Virus record (IMG/VR): IMGVR_UViG_3300012924_000012 | Span: 1-54,110 of that record | Source: a virus | Direction: 5' to 3' (one strand) | Length of the DNA: 54,110 bases | Part shown: positions 31,291 to 39,997 of the stretch, one piece after another | Position numbering within the stretch: position 1 is the first letter of the stretch | How the letters are laid out: each line of letters begins with the position of its first letter | Translations under genes and position numbers: made by a program | The notes under the pieces: generated by a model | What the model saw: the letters and a program-made list of their open reading frames with translations, nothing else | What the model was told of the DNA's origin: nothing | Database searches by the model: none

Positions 31291-31961
31291 CCACCTTGTA
31301 ATTTAGTTGGTCTGACTCGCCTCGCAGTCCGAAAAGTTCTTTCATCTTTTTCGACTACAATTGCATAATTTTCTTTGTCATTAGACATTTGAATTAATCG
31401 CCGGAATTTATCATCATTCTGGCGAAACATCATTTCCACTCGCGTATCATCAGAAATACTCATTAGATTTTCTGCGACCATGTTTATCAACAATGATTGA
31501 TCTTGAAACCAAGGTATAACTTGAGAATTTTCAGGATCATCAATCTCAACAAGATTATCCATGTAACGGATATTAAGAGTAAAAGCTAATGATGGAGGTG
31601 GATATAATAATAGTGTCGGTGGAGTTGTTCCGATATCTGTCGAATAGTAATATGGGTAATCAGTCAAACCAGGGTTAGTATTTAGTTGATCATAGTTTTT
31701 TAGTGCAAGCTGTACTAACCAAAATACTGATCCATTGATATTATAAAATGCTTCCCGCATCCTCAGATAATTAACTGGAAGTGCATAAGAAGCTTGCCCA
31801 GTTACGACGTTGATCGTCGTTGTCCTACGAATGATATCCATATCCTGATCGAGAGCCAATTGAATCAAACGTGCATTCAAGAATTGGCCTGCTTGAGTCG
31901 TCATGCCTGGGACTTTTGCAATCTGAACAGCCAAATTAATTATTTGGGATGCGGTTAACAT
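31284..31961 (-). CDS. Head-tail adaptor-like (P22 gp4 / tail-tube-A-like) protein
   Basis: This 225-residue protein starts LTASQIINLAVQIAKV, an N-terminal helical bundle. YALPVNYLRMREAFY, a beta sheet (PTLLLYPPP), and a C-terminal charged helix follow, the usual plan of podovirus connector/tail-tube-A proteins that bind below the portal. Its gene is adjacent to the beta-propeller gene. Confidence 0.65.
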   Translation of the reverse strand: MLTASQIINLAVQIAKVPGMTTQAGQFLNARLIQLALDQDMDIIRRTTTINVVTGQASYALPVNYLRMREAFYNINGSVFWLVQLALKNYDQLNTNPGLTDYPYYYSTDIGTTPPTLLLYPPPSLAFTLNIRYMDNLVEIDDPENSQVIPWFQDQSLLINMVAENLMSISDDTRVEMMFRQNDDKFRRLIQMSNDKENYAIVVEKDERTFRTARRVRPTKLQGGW

Positions 31962-32344
31962 TACGCTGCCTCTTTTTCCATCGCCTGAAGAATTTCTTCA
32001 CCTTTTTGTACGTCTTCAGTCAATTTCTCGATCTGTTTATGACACGTCTCTTGCTGTGCTTTTTCAGCGTTATTCAACTTACGCCCTTGCTCCTGGAAGG
32101 CCAGTTCTTCATAACGTTTTTTAGTCCGTTCCAGTGCGTCTTTTTGGTCCATTAGCGCCCCTTTGATAGCGGGAAGTTTCATTCGCTTCAGTTCCTGTTT
32201 TTCCATAGCGTTAAAAATACGATCCAATTCCGCTTCGACAGATTTTGCTTCAGCATCGGATGGCAAGTTACCGCTGACGGTAAGCGCCATACGTTCACCA
32301 ATCTGGATCGATGCTTGAAAAAGATAGCCTGGTTTATCACTCAT
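31961..32344 (-). CDS. Coiled-coil structural-operon protein, unknown
   Basis: This 127-residue protein has a short beta N-terminus (YLFQASIQIGERMALTVSGNLP), followed by about 95 residues of charged coiled coil. It stops at the start of the adaptor gene. It could be an assembly chaperone or a minor virion protein. Confidence 0.6.
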   Translation of the reverse strand: MSDKPGYLFQASIQIGERMALTVSGNLPSDAEAKSVEAELDRIFNAMEKQELKRMKLPAIKGALMDQKDALERTKKRYEELAFQEQGRKLNNAEKAQQETCHKQIEKLTEDVQKGEEILQAMEKEAA

Positions 32345-32347
32345 TTT

Positions 32348-32719
32348 TTAAACTCCTGTGCCAATAAATGCCCGACGTTGCGAGCGACCTTTGTTTTCCG
32401 ATTCATGCAACGAAGATTCATGTGCCCAGCATCGACGTTCACACTCTTCCAATGTCCATTTAACATCATTAGAGACATTATAGGTTTGACCGTGATAATA
32501 CATTTTTCCGGCCAGATGAATGCCCCGGCCTGCGGCTGGTGGAAGATTCAAAGTAATACTTGTTGCAGCGCGTTGTTCTGCATCAATCCGTTTTTTTTCA
32601 GTAAGTTCCCGGACATCACGCTCCGCTCGCAATTGTTCAAGTTCTTCGCGTTCTGCATCCCTTAGCATTCCATATTGTTCTTCAGTCAATGCTTGTTCTT
32701 CTTCAATTTTCGTTTTCAT
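32348..32719 (-). CDS. Structural-operon protein, unknown
   Basis: This 123-residue protein starts at ATG 32719 behind GAGGAAAAA, itself directly behind a terminator. The N-terminal 55 residues are a charged coiled coil. The C-terminal part (LPPAAGRGIHLAGKMYYHGQTYNV...) is a compact domain with CERRCW. It lies directly after the capsid gene. Confidence 0.6.
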   Translation of the reverse strand: MKTKIEEEQALTEEQYGMLRDAEREELEQLRAERDVRELTEKKRIDAEQRAATSITLNLPPAAGRGIHLAGKMYYHGQTYNVSNDVKWTLEECERRCWAHESSLHESENKGRSQRRAFIGTGV

Positions 32720-32729
32720 TTTTTCCTCA

Positions 32730-32756
32730 AAAAAAAGGGGAATCCGAAGACTCCCC
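32730..32756 (-). terminator. Intrinsic terminator after the capsid gene
   Basis: Leftward, GGGGA...TCCCC (32737-32756, TTCGG loop region) is followed by eight T, then GAGG and the ATG at 32719. It could reduce expression after the highly expressed capsid gene. Confidence 0.85.
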
Positions 32757-32762
32757 ATTTGA

Positions 32763-34154
32763 TTAGCTCAATGCGCCATTGGTGATGACATTGGCATAAT
32801 TCGATCCAGATTCAAACCGCATAAAGAAAGCTTGGTTCAAAATCATCGTACCGTAGAAAATCTTCCACGTAATCACACGCAATTGGTTATGCGGATCGGA
32901 TTTATCCGCTTTGTTCAGGTACTCAAATTGCGCACTGTCAAGCGTCACTTGACCGTATGCACCTTTGCCGATGAAGAAGGACGGATAGACAGTCACACCC
33001 GTAGCTGGTGCAGCAGGAGCCACCAGGGAAGGCGTGGCGCTGTTTTGCAATGAAGACACCGTAGGACCAGGACCGGTCAGCAAAACTGTCTGAGAGCCTG
33101 CCATTTGCGTCGCATAGCCAGCAAACGCACCGACCGTCGGACCAGCAGCCGACAGAGCCAAGGTGAACGGCGTAGAGCCGCCAGCAGCCGACAGGTAGGC
33201 ATTGAAGGTGTAACCGGCCACGGTTGGCGCTGGCAATACCACCGACATACCTTGTCCCGCAGTCATTGCGATGTTGCCGCTCGACTGATGGACGATCCGT
33301 TCGTATCCAAAGATAGGATCGGTCTCGGTAATGAACAGTTGATAGTTGGCAGTAGTGAAGGTGCCGACACCCGAAGAAGTACCGGTAATCAACGCTGCAC
33401 CCAAATACCAAGGCGTCATGTTGGTGGACGTGAAGCGAACACCACCCCAAACGCCGACCTCCATGTTGTAAAGCACATCGATATCGCTATACGACCATGC
33501 ATTAGTCATCGTTGTGTTAGAGCGCAAGTCCTGCTCGACTAGCGGATGGATGACAGCAACATAGTGCGGTTTGTTCTTGCCACCGCCGCGCACGATGTCC
33601 AGTTCTTCTTTCTGGTCCTCAAAATCGGGAGCGCCATACTTCGGTGCGCCTACCGTATTCAACGAACCAACCGCCTTATTGATTTCAGTCACGCCGAGAA
33701 CGTCCGTAGACAGCAACGATGCACGGGTCGTTTTGAAGTTGGCATACCCGATATTCGTGCCGGACATCAAGGCATTTTGGGTATTACGTTCCAGCGTTTC
33801 TGACAGTTGCAAAGCGGTCAAACGCATTGCTTCCTTAAACAGATTATGCTCAATGGTTAGCATATCCACGTCAGTGATATAGATCGAATCGCCCCATTGT
33901 TGAGCCGTTGCAACCTGTTGGCTGATCGGCATGATTTCACCAACCGAAGGCACGCCCTCAGCAAGTGGCGCACCTGGCAGATTGACACGCGAATAACGAG
34001 TTGCCGTATAGCTAGTACCACGATTTTTCGGCAGCGTCAGCGGGATACCGAATTGGAATGCAACGAGTTGACGTTGTGCCAAAGGCAGTGTTTTTTTCTG
34101 GATGTAATTACTGATATCCGCGCTAAATGACGCTGATTTATTTACGTTTGCCAT
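32763..34154 (-). CDS. Major capsid protein, N4-gp56 family
   Basis: This 463-residue protein shows the N4-gp56 pattern: YIQKKTLPLAQRQLVAFQFG, YTATRYSRVNLPGAPLAEG, ITDVDMLTIEHNLFKEAM, YVAVIHPLVEQDLR and GVWGGVRF. About residues 260-400 are an extra Thr/Ala/Gly-rich beta segment that may form an exposed capsid domain. The chain ends with KIFYGTMILNQAFFMRFES. Scaffold is the gene before it. A terminator separates the two, directly ahead of its GGAG. Confidence 0.88.
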   Translation of the reverse strand: MANVNKSASFSADISNYIQKKTLPLAQRQLVAFQFGIPLTLPKNRGTSYTATRYSRVNLPGAPLAEGVPSVGEIMPISQQVATAQQWGDSIYITDVDMLTIEHNLFKEAMRLTALQLSETLERNTQNALMSGTNIGYANFKTTRASLLSTDVLGVTEINKAVGSLNTVGAPKYGAPDFEDQKEELDIVRGGGKNKPHYVAVIHPLVEQDLRSNTTMTNAWSYSDIDVLYNMEVGVWGGVRFTSTNMTPWYLGAALITGTSSGVGTFTTANYQLFITETDPIFGYERIVHQSSGNIAMTAGQGMSVVLPAPTVAGYTFNAYLSAAGGSTPFTLALSAAGPTVGAFAGYATQMAGSQTVLLTGPGPTVSSLQNSATPSLVAPAAPATGVTVYPSFFIGKGAYGQVTLDSAQFEYLNKADKSDPHNQLRVITWKIFYGTMILNQAFFMRFESGSNYANVITNGALS

Positions 34155-34169
34155 TTTTAAACTCCAAAT

Positions 34170-34194
34170 AAAAAACCGCCCGGGTTAGGCGGTC
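34170..34194 (-). terminator. Intrinsic terminator directly before the capsid gene
   Basis: Leftward, ACCGCC-(7 bases)-GGCGGT (34175-34193) overlaps the scaffold stop and is followed by T5-ATTT, then GGAG (34162-34165) and the capsid ATG at 34154. Confidence 0.85.
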
Positions 34195-34927
34195 ATAGGA
34201 TAATGTCTCTGAGCCGATCATATTCATTCGTCTCGGTCTTTGTTGTTACCACATTCGATTTATTAGCAAGAGGTTTTCCTTTTGCGGCTGTAACGCGCTC
34301 GGCTGCTTCGCGTTTGACAGCCGGTGCCTGTTTCATTTTGCTACGGGCATCCATACCCATTAGGCGAATCAATACATCGTCTCGTTTAGGGTTAAAACCA
34401 TTTTTCCGTGCATCGGCTAAGGTTTGTTCAACCCTATCGATATAAGCCGCTTCTGCTGGGTTTTTAGATACCTGCATTAAGAAATTGGAACGATCTTGCA
34501 TATCCAAATTCTGAAACTGAACTTGCCGGATAGTCTGATCTGCTTGACGTTGCCATTTTTCAAGGTCGGTAAGGTTTTCCTCTTCCTGTGGCCGCTGCGG
34601 CTGTACTCGCTGCTGACGCTCCATTTCCAATTGCCGTTCTAGGAGTTCGGCACGCTGTTCAGCCAATTTCTTTTCATTGGCAAGTGCTTGGATACGCTGT
34701 TGACCACGGGTTAAAGGTTTTGGCTCATCATCATCTGTTTCCACCTTGCTTTGTTTAGGTGGAATTTCTTCTTCACCTTCTTCTTCTGAGTTGACTCCTT
34801 CAGATTCAGTTCCTGTTGATTCATCAACATTCTCTTCCTCTGCATTTTGGCCGTAGCCATCATCATCATCAGTTGAAGTATTCAAACCTTGATTTAATGC
34901 TTCTACATCTACAGTATTCTCAGCCAT
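34193..34927 (-). CDS. Scaffolding protein
   Basis: This 244-residue protein has a very acidic N-terminus (residues 1-70; DDDDGY, EEEGEEE), a central coiled coil (about 80-140) and a basic C-terminus, the usual build of podovirus scaffolds that guide capsid assembly and leave afterwards. It sits immediately before the major capsid gene. No protease motif seen. Confidence 0.8.
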   Translation of the reverse strand: MAENTVDVEALNQGLNTSTDDDDGYGQNAEEENVDESTGTESEGVNSEEEGEEEIPPKQSKVETDDDEPKPLTRGQQRIQALANEKKLAEQRAELLERQLEMERQQRVQPQRPQEEENLTDLEKWQRQADQTIRQVQFQNLDMQDRSNFLMQVSKNPAEAAYIDRVEQTLADARKNGFNPKRDDVLIRLMGMDARSKMKQAPAVKREAAERVTAAKGKPLANKSNVVTTKTETNEYDRLRDIIL

Positions 34928-35014
34928 TTTTTCCTCTTGAGTGAATTAACGATCACAATTCCGAATGTCCATAACGTGAACAGGTCGAATATGGCAAATA
35001 ACGTTTTGCCGGGC

Positions 35015-35038
35015 GAAAAAAAAGAGCCTTTCGGCTCA
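35015..35038 (-). terminator. Intrinsic terminator before the scaffold gene
   Basis: Leftward, GAGCC-GAAA-GGCTC (35024-35037) is followed by eight T. Unlike the others, it lies about 90 bases before the next start codon. Confidence 0.85.
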
Positions 35039-35058
35039 TCATTATGCTATTGGACTAC

Positions 35059-35523
35059 TTAATTATTTGAACCTTTGATTACAGTAAAATTAATCAATGG
35101 AGAAAGCGTATCAGCCGTTGCAGTATTAAGATTAGCAATGCGAATTACAAACGTTCCATTCGTTACTGCTGAGACAGTGAAAATAGATGTACTAGCAGTT
35201 GAACCGCCGGCCAAATTAAGCAATATAGTATCTGTTGCAGCAACAAGACTATTATTAACAGTAAAGCTTACCGAAGTAGATGCCGCAAGCGATGTTGCCT
35301 GACCAGTGATTTGGCCGGTAAGTTTATTTAATGTTACCGCAGTAGTCCGGTCAGTAAGTTGACTGACTGCACCGCCAGCACCTTGACCAGTCACATAACC
35401 GATACCAGTACCGGTTACACCATTAAGTTGTTGAACAACGTTATAGAGATCAAGCATTGTTTGGGTAACATCTGCGAGCCGACTAGGTGCATTTTGATAA
35501 GTATTAGGTAAAGTGACTGGCAT
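35059..35523 (-). CDS. Fibre/decoration-like protein with shared N-terminal module (third copy)
   Basis: This 154-residue protein has an N-terminal module VTLPNTYQN-x4-R-x-ADVTQTMLDLYNVVQQLN (residues about 3-36) shared with the proteins at 36425 and 36847. The rest is a different Ser/Thr/Ala-rich beta domain. The module is probably a trimerising helix that anchors different tips to the same virion site. Its place beside scaffold and capsid suggests a head or neck position. Confidence 0.65.
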   Translation of the reverse strand: MPVTLPNTYQNAPSRLADVTQTMLDLYNVVQQLNGVTGTGIGYVTGQGAGGAVSQLTDRTTAVTLNKLTGQITGQATSLAASTSVSFTVNNSLVAATDTILLNLAGGSTASTSIFTVSAVTNGTFVIRIANLNTATADTLSPLINFTVIKGSNN

Positions 35524-35540
35524 TTTAATTTCCTTAGTTA

Positions 35541-36428
35541 TTACATCAAAATTTCTTGACCAAATCGATATGAGAATGCTGGCGTTCCAGTATTATTTAC
35601 GGTCCGCAATCTAACATAATATCCAGTTGGTACGAATCCAGAGACAACGAATGTTTGCGCCAATACAGAATTTAGAGCTGCCGCAAGAGTAACCGTTTGG
35701 GAATTTTCACCGACTGAAAGAGTTTGAACATTCGTAGTGAAACCTGAATCACTTGCGATTTCTAGTATTACGTCACCATCTTGATTACTTCCAATGGAAA
35801 CCGTAGTAGTTATCTGTACGCTGTAGATCATAAGCGCCGGACGGCTTGCGCTTACCTGGAAAACACTGTTTAAGGAACGGGATGCGGATGACTGGCTAGG
35901 CGTTGCGGCTGGCGTTCCTGCTGTTCCTTGCGGCCCCGTAGCTCCAGTTGCTCCCGTAGCACCGGCAGCGCCCGTTGCCCCGGTAGCGCCATCTGCTCCT
36001 GCCGTACCTTGTGGACCTGTTGCCCCGGTTGAACCAGTTGCCCCTGTCGGACCTGCTATCCCCTGCGGCCCGATATCACCCTGGATACCTTGGCTTCCTG
36101 TCGCACCGGTTGTACCTTGCGGACCTGTGCTACCCGTTGGACCTTGTGCGCCGGTTGCACCAGTCGGCCCTTGTGGTCCTGTCGGACCTGAAACACCGGT
36201 GATATTCAGGACTCCAGCATCAATACTAATTCCAGTTCCAAGCGTTGCATATCCGGGCAATAGATTTACAGAGTCATAAATCATTACGCCCATGGTCGAA
36301 GGATGCGTTGGCTGTCTTGTATTGTTACCAGTATCAGTAGAATTCCGTTGTGAAAATAAAATGTCATTGGGACCAGCAAAACAGATACTGCTGATAGACA
36401 ATAAAAATACAATAGTTAGGTTTTTCAT
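35541..36428 (-). CDS. Collagen-like protein with N-terminal signal peptide
   Basis: This 295-residue protein starts [18 protein letters not shown], a convincing Sec signal peptide (cleavage expected near residue 18), very unusual for a phage virion gene. Residues 78-173 are 32 consecutive Gly-X-Y triplets ([13 protein letters not shown]-type) that should form a collagen-like triple helix. A C-terminal beta domain follows. The ATG overlaps the previous stop (ATGA), so it is coupled to a fibre-like gene. It could be a fibre, or a secreted/surface protein. Confidence 0.8.
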   Translation of the reverse strand: MKNLTIVFLLSISSICFAGPNDILFSQRNSTDTGNNTRQPTHPSTMGVMIYDSVNLLPGYATLGTGISIDAGVLNITGVSGPTGPQGPTGATGAQGPTGSTGPQGTTGATGSQGIQGDIGPQGIAGPTGATGSTGATGPQGTAGADGATGATGAAGATGATGATGPQGTAGTPAATPSQSSASRSLNSVFQVSASRPALMIYSVQITTTVSIGSNQDGDVILEIASDSGFTTNVQTLSVGENSQTVTLAAALNSVLAQTFVVSGFVPTGYYVRLRTVNNTGTPAFSYRFGQEILM

Positions 36429-36835
36429 TGTACAAATATCCAAGTATTTGCAGCTACTTTTTGAAATGCAAAACAATCATTTGCATTTATGGTCGTAATC
36501 ATATTTAGAAATATAGCATTTGCTAATGTAAGCGTAGTAATATTTTGTGTAGTCGCTAGAATGCGCATTTGCCCGAGTATGCTATTAGCATCACTCGGAA
36601 AATTAACTGTTAGAGTTGCAAGTGTCCCAGCAGGCGTTAAAAATAATGTCCCATCTGCCGAATTATCTGTCATCTGAATAGTTTGCCCAGTTAATGCAAC
36701 TACAGTTTGGACAACTCTAGGCAAAATTCCTGAATTTATTTGTTGTACTACAGTATAAAGATCGAGCATTTGTTGCGTAACATCTGCTGTCCTAATAGCT
36801 GCATTTTGATATGCGGCTGGCAATGTAATAGACAT
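36425..36835 (-). CDS. Fibre/decoration-like protein with shared N-terminal module (second copy)
   Basis: This 136-residue protein has the module ITLPAAYQN-x4[20 protein letters not shown] at residues 3-36, then a beta domain ([18 protein letters not shown]...) resembling a small virion tip or knob. The stop overlaps the start of the collagen-like gene, so the two are made together. Confidence 0.65.
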   Translation of the reverse strand: MSITLPAAYQNAAIRTADVTQQMLDLYTVVQQINSGILPRVVQTVVALTGQTIQMTDNSADGTLFLTPAGTLATLTVNFPSDANSILGQMRILATTQNITTLTLANAIFLNMITTINANDCFAFQKVAANTWIFVQ

Positions 36836-36846
36836 GTTTACCTCAT

Positions 36847-37425
36847 TTATGAGCTAGAACCTGCAATCGTTATCCTCTTTGCCGGAACCATTAAAGCGCC
36901 ATCAGGCAGAGACGTTAGAGTAGTGGTATTAAATGTTGCAGTTCCATTACTTGCCCACATATAGAACTTTATTTGCTGTCCCGCGACAAAATTGGCATTT
37001 ACTGAAAATATAAGTTGACCCTGAATATTGACATTTATATTTTGCTGCCTACCAGATAATGTTACTGCTGAAAATCCAGAGCCAGTATTTATTTCTGCGC
37101 CATAAAAAACTGTAGTTAAAACAGAATTAAAACAATTTACAGCTAAAATAATGGAATAAATACCAGGGGTTATGATAGTAACTATACCTGTACCTGTATC
37201 ATATCCCATATTTACATTAGAATTAACGGTTGGGAATACTATAACCGTCGGTGTGGATGGAATTAGTTGTGAAGCCGTTGAATCATATACGTCCAGAAAA
37301 GAAATAATATCGGGAGATAAACCAGCATTAATTTGCGTTACAACACTAGCCAAATCAGTCATATCCTGAGTTAAATCGGCCTGCCGCTGGGTAGGATTTT
37401 GGTATCTACTTGGAAGAGTAATCAT
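36847..37425 (-). CDS. Fibre/decoration-like protein with shared N-terminal module (first copy)
   Basis: This 192-residue protein starts at ATG 37425 behind GGTGGAAAA. The module ITLPSRYQN-x4-R-x-ADLTQDMTDLASVVTQIN is at residues 2-35. The C-terminal ~140 residues (GIVTIITPGIYSIILAVNCF...ATFNTTTLTSLP) look like a C1q/TNF-like jelly-roll, a common trimeric tip in phage fibres and often paired with collagen stalks. Confidence 0.65.
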   Translation of the reverse strand: MITLPSRYQNPTQRQADLTQDMTDLASVVTQINAGLSPDIISFLDVYDSTASQLIPSTPTVIVFPTVNSNVNMGYDTGTGIVTIITPGIYSIILAVNCFNSVLTTVFYGAEINTGSGFSAVTLSGRQQNINVNIQGQLIFSVNANFVAGQQIKFYMWASNGTATFNTTTLTSLPDGALMVPAKRITIAGSSS

Positions 37426-37433
37426 TTTTCCAC

Positions 37434-37742
37434 CTATGGACGATTGTAAAAAATAGTACAGCTTACCGTTCCAGTAATTACGACATTGCACCCAGTTTTA
37501 TATTTAGCTGGAAGAGAATAAAAAGTTGATGCAACCGGAATAAAAGTATCAATTATCTTTGTTGATGTCCCTGCGGCTGGATCGTCATATACCGTAATGG
37601 TCGGAGTTGCAGAAGCAGCAGAAACAAAAATTCCTCTGATAAATCCATTAGATGCTGTTGCACTTCCAACAGTAGCGACGTTAACCGTCGCACTTGTCTG
37701 TGCATAGTCATAGCAGTCCGTAATAATTTGGTTTGTTGACAT
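37434..37742 (-). CDS. Small beta-rich structural protein
   Basis: This 102-residue protein is made of short Ser/Thr/Ala/Val strands with little charge (TVNVATVGSATASNG..., SAASATPTITVYDD). It lies directly after the portal gene. The composition and place suggest a capsid decoration or neck protein; no family recognised. Confidence 0.6.
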   Translation of the reverse strand: MSTNQIITDCYDYAQTSATVNVATVGSATASNGFIRGIFVSAASATPTITVYDDPAAGTSTKIIDTFIPVASTFYSLPAKYKTGCNVVITGTVSCTIFYNRP

Positions 37743-37751
37743 AGTTTTCCT

Positions 37752-39809
37752 TTATCCTGGCGCTTGTGCCTGGGCGTCTTGCATCTGTTGTGGATTCACT
37801 GCACCTGGCGGTTGCTGGCCTGCCTTTGGTGGAGCCGGTACAGCCCCAGGGCGCGGTGTTCCTGCTACTCCTGGGGGGTTACTACCTCCTAAGCCTCCCG
37901 GCGTGCCTGGGTAGCCCTGTGGTGCGGCCTGTTGCTGCTTTTTCTGGATCGCTTGGATATGTTCTTGGATATGCTGGCGGAATTTCCCGTTTAGGTCGCC
38001 AGTTACTTGCGCGCCTTGTTGGTGTTCTTTGATATGTTCAACATCGTCATCAAGTGGGGAGACAATCGCAGGAATATTATTGACCATGAATTCATTTTCA
38101 ATCGAGGCCGGTACAGAAATTTTAGTACGTTCATCGATCAAGACGTTTTGTGCCATAGTCGGACCTAAAACAGCTTCATTTAGGAAATCAATCATCGGAC
38201 CAAGATCAAGTTTTCGACCATTTAGAACCTGCGGCGGCATACCACGTAAAACATTCATCCAAGAGATCATTTGTTGATTGTTCTGCGCACCCATCGCTTT
38301 ATCTGCACCTAACCATTTGAACCAATACCGATGTCCAACCTGTTGCGGTGGAATTTTTTCAATAGAACTCTGTACGCCATGCTCGCCATCAATCATGACG
38401 GCTAGTTCTTCATCACGGAATTGTAAATCTAGGTCATAAAACCATTCCATGATTCGATTCATAATTCCAAATTCAAAACGCTTAACTACATCTCCAATCG
38501 TTGCCATTGCTTCTTGGCTTTGTGCGCCAATTGCTTGTGCATTTTTCTTTCCTGACGGTGGACGACCAAGCATTATTTCATTTACATCCATCGATTCCAT
38601 GATCTGAGCTTTGATCGCGCCCTTAATCGTCAAAGCATGTTGATAAAGTGGCGGGAATTCCACTACCTTAGTGTCATTTGGATTGGTAGACCAGACAGCA
38701 GCCATTGCCATAACCATAGACGAATATTGTGGATTCTTTAATGGGTCTGTCATCACGATTGGCATAAGAGAATACATTGCCGAATCCATTCCCATATTAG
38801 TAATATCGTTTAATTCATATTGCAATGGTGCGACATTCTTAACTTTAGAGCGCCCCCAAAATGAACCAGCAACTTTATCTACTGGCTCAGAAATCATCGG
38901 GATTTTTTGGTTCCAATAAGGATTAGCAATGATTCCTAGTACATTATCCGGTCCACCAAGATATATAATTGCTGGCTTCTTTTCACCATCAAGTTTTAAC
39001 TTGGCAAATACCATATAAATCAAGCCAAATTTTTGACCTGATTTCAATTTAATCCCGGCCTCTGCTGTCCTAGCTTTTTCAGCCCAAATTACTTTTTCAT
39101 CTCCTGCATCTTTCGTCAAAAGCTTGACTTGGCTCTTGAGAAATATTCCTTCCTCGACCATATCGTCAATTGCATCGGTTGTTAGCCGCATTGCGACTGC
39201 GACGATTTCGGCATCTTGAATATCTGAGACAGTTGCTGGAAAGACCCATAAATCTTGAGCCGGAATAACTGTTAATTCTGGTCCTTCATCAATGATTGTT
39301 TCAGTCTCTACATCGGGATAATCCTCTGTCGTACCGTCAAGCGTCTTCTGAACTTTTCGCGTGATTTTCCGTTCTTTACGCTTCCATCCGGGCATAACGG
39401 ACCATTGCCCCTCGATATCACCGTTTAGAAATAAAGTAGATGCTACAGCCCGGAGGTTCGTATCTTTGATATACCGTTGCAAGATAGATAGCGTTGCTAT
39501 TGGCATGTCACCCTGTTCTGAAACTACCTCAAGGTTATTCCCAACATTGGGAAAGCACATCCCAGTAAAGCGTTTTCTACGCGCTTCTAATGCATCATGT
39601 ACGATAGGCTCAAATATTTCTGAATCACCGTCATATTGCTGATTATCGCCAAGCTCGCAGTTATAGATATCCCAGCATTCTTCTATTGAATCATTTTGAT
39701 CTTTCTTTTCCTCACGAAATCCGGTAATTATTTGATCGTAAAGCCTTGCGCATTTCTCTTGCAATTGCTTATTCGATGCATAATTTTTGATTTTTTCTTC
39801 AGCCATCAT
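37752..39809 (-). CDS. Portal protein
   Basis: This 685-residue protein has the size and plan of podovirus portals: acidic N-terminus (QNDSIEECWDIYNCELG), WGRSKVKNVAPLQYELNDITNMGMDSAMY (the conserved stem-helix region), and AQAIGAQSQEAMATIGDVVKRFEFGI. A long C-terminal tail rich in Gln, Pro and Gly could be the barrel or disordered end. The portal makes the 12-fold DNA entry ring. It follows the terminase and a small coiled-coil gene. Confidence 0.85.
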   Translation of the reverse strand: MMAEEKIKNYASNKQLQEKCARLYDQIITGFREEKKDQNDSIEECWDIYNCELGDNQQYDGDSEIFEPIVHDALEARRKRFTGMCFPNVGNNLEVVSEQGDMPIATLSILQRYIKDTNLRAVASTLFLNGDIEGQWSVMPGWKRKERKITRKVQKTLDGTTEDYPDVETETIIDEGPELTVIPAQDLWVFPATVSDIQDAEIVAVAMRLTTDAIDDMVEEGIFLKSQVKLLTKDAGDEKVIWAEKARTAEAGIKLKSGQKFGLIYMVFAKLKLDGEKKPAIIYLGGPDNVLGIIANPYWNQKIPMISEPVDKVAGSFWGRSKVKNVAPLQYELNDITNMGMDSAMYSLMPIVMTDPLKNPQYSSMVMAMAAVWSTNPNDTKVVEFPPLYQHALTIKGAIKAQIMESMDVNEIMLGRPPSGKKNAQAIGAQSQEAMATIGDVVKRFEFGIMNRIMEWFYDLDLQFRDEELAVMIDGEHGVQSSIEKIPPQQVGHRYWFKWLGADKAMGAQNNQQMISWMNVLRGMPPQVLNGRKLDLGPMIDFLNEAVLGPTMAQNVLIDERTKISVPASIENEFMVNNIPAIVSPLDDDVEHIKEHQQGAQVTGDLNGKFRQHIQEHIQAIQKKQQQAAPQGYPGTPGGLGGSNPPGVAGTPRPGAVPAPPKAGQQPPGAVNPQQMQDAQAQAPG

Positions 39810-39997
39810 TTTTTCCGGGAGGTCGTTGTCGGTTTTTTCTCAACTATTTTTTGCATTTCTTTGATTTTCTTTTCCGCCTCACGTTTAGCCGCAGCCATGC
39901 GAGTACGATCTGCTTCAATTTCTTTGGCACGGGAAAGCGTATGCATATCCTCTATCGCTCGCCACTTTGCCTCATCAAATGATTTACTCGTTGCCAT
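39806..39997 (-). CDS. Small coiled-coil protein between terminase and portal
   Basis: This 63-residue protein starts at ATG 39997, inside the last codons of the terminase, behind GGGAAG. It is a single charged helix (AKWRAIEDMHTLSRAKEIEADRT...) with a KKPTTTSRKK end. Its stop overlaps the portal start. Possible packaging or portal-assembly accessory factor. Confidence 0.6.
   Translation of the reverse strand: MATSKSFDEAKWRAIEDMHTLSRAKEIEADRTRMAAAKREAEKKIKEMQKIVEKKPTTTSRKK

Noticed and set aside
33105-33542. Plus-strand frame opposite the capsid gene
   Set aside because: It is antisense to a clear N4-gp56 capsid gene and has an implausible Arg/Ser-rich composition.
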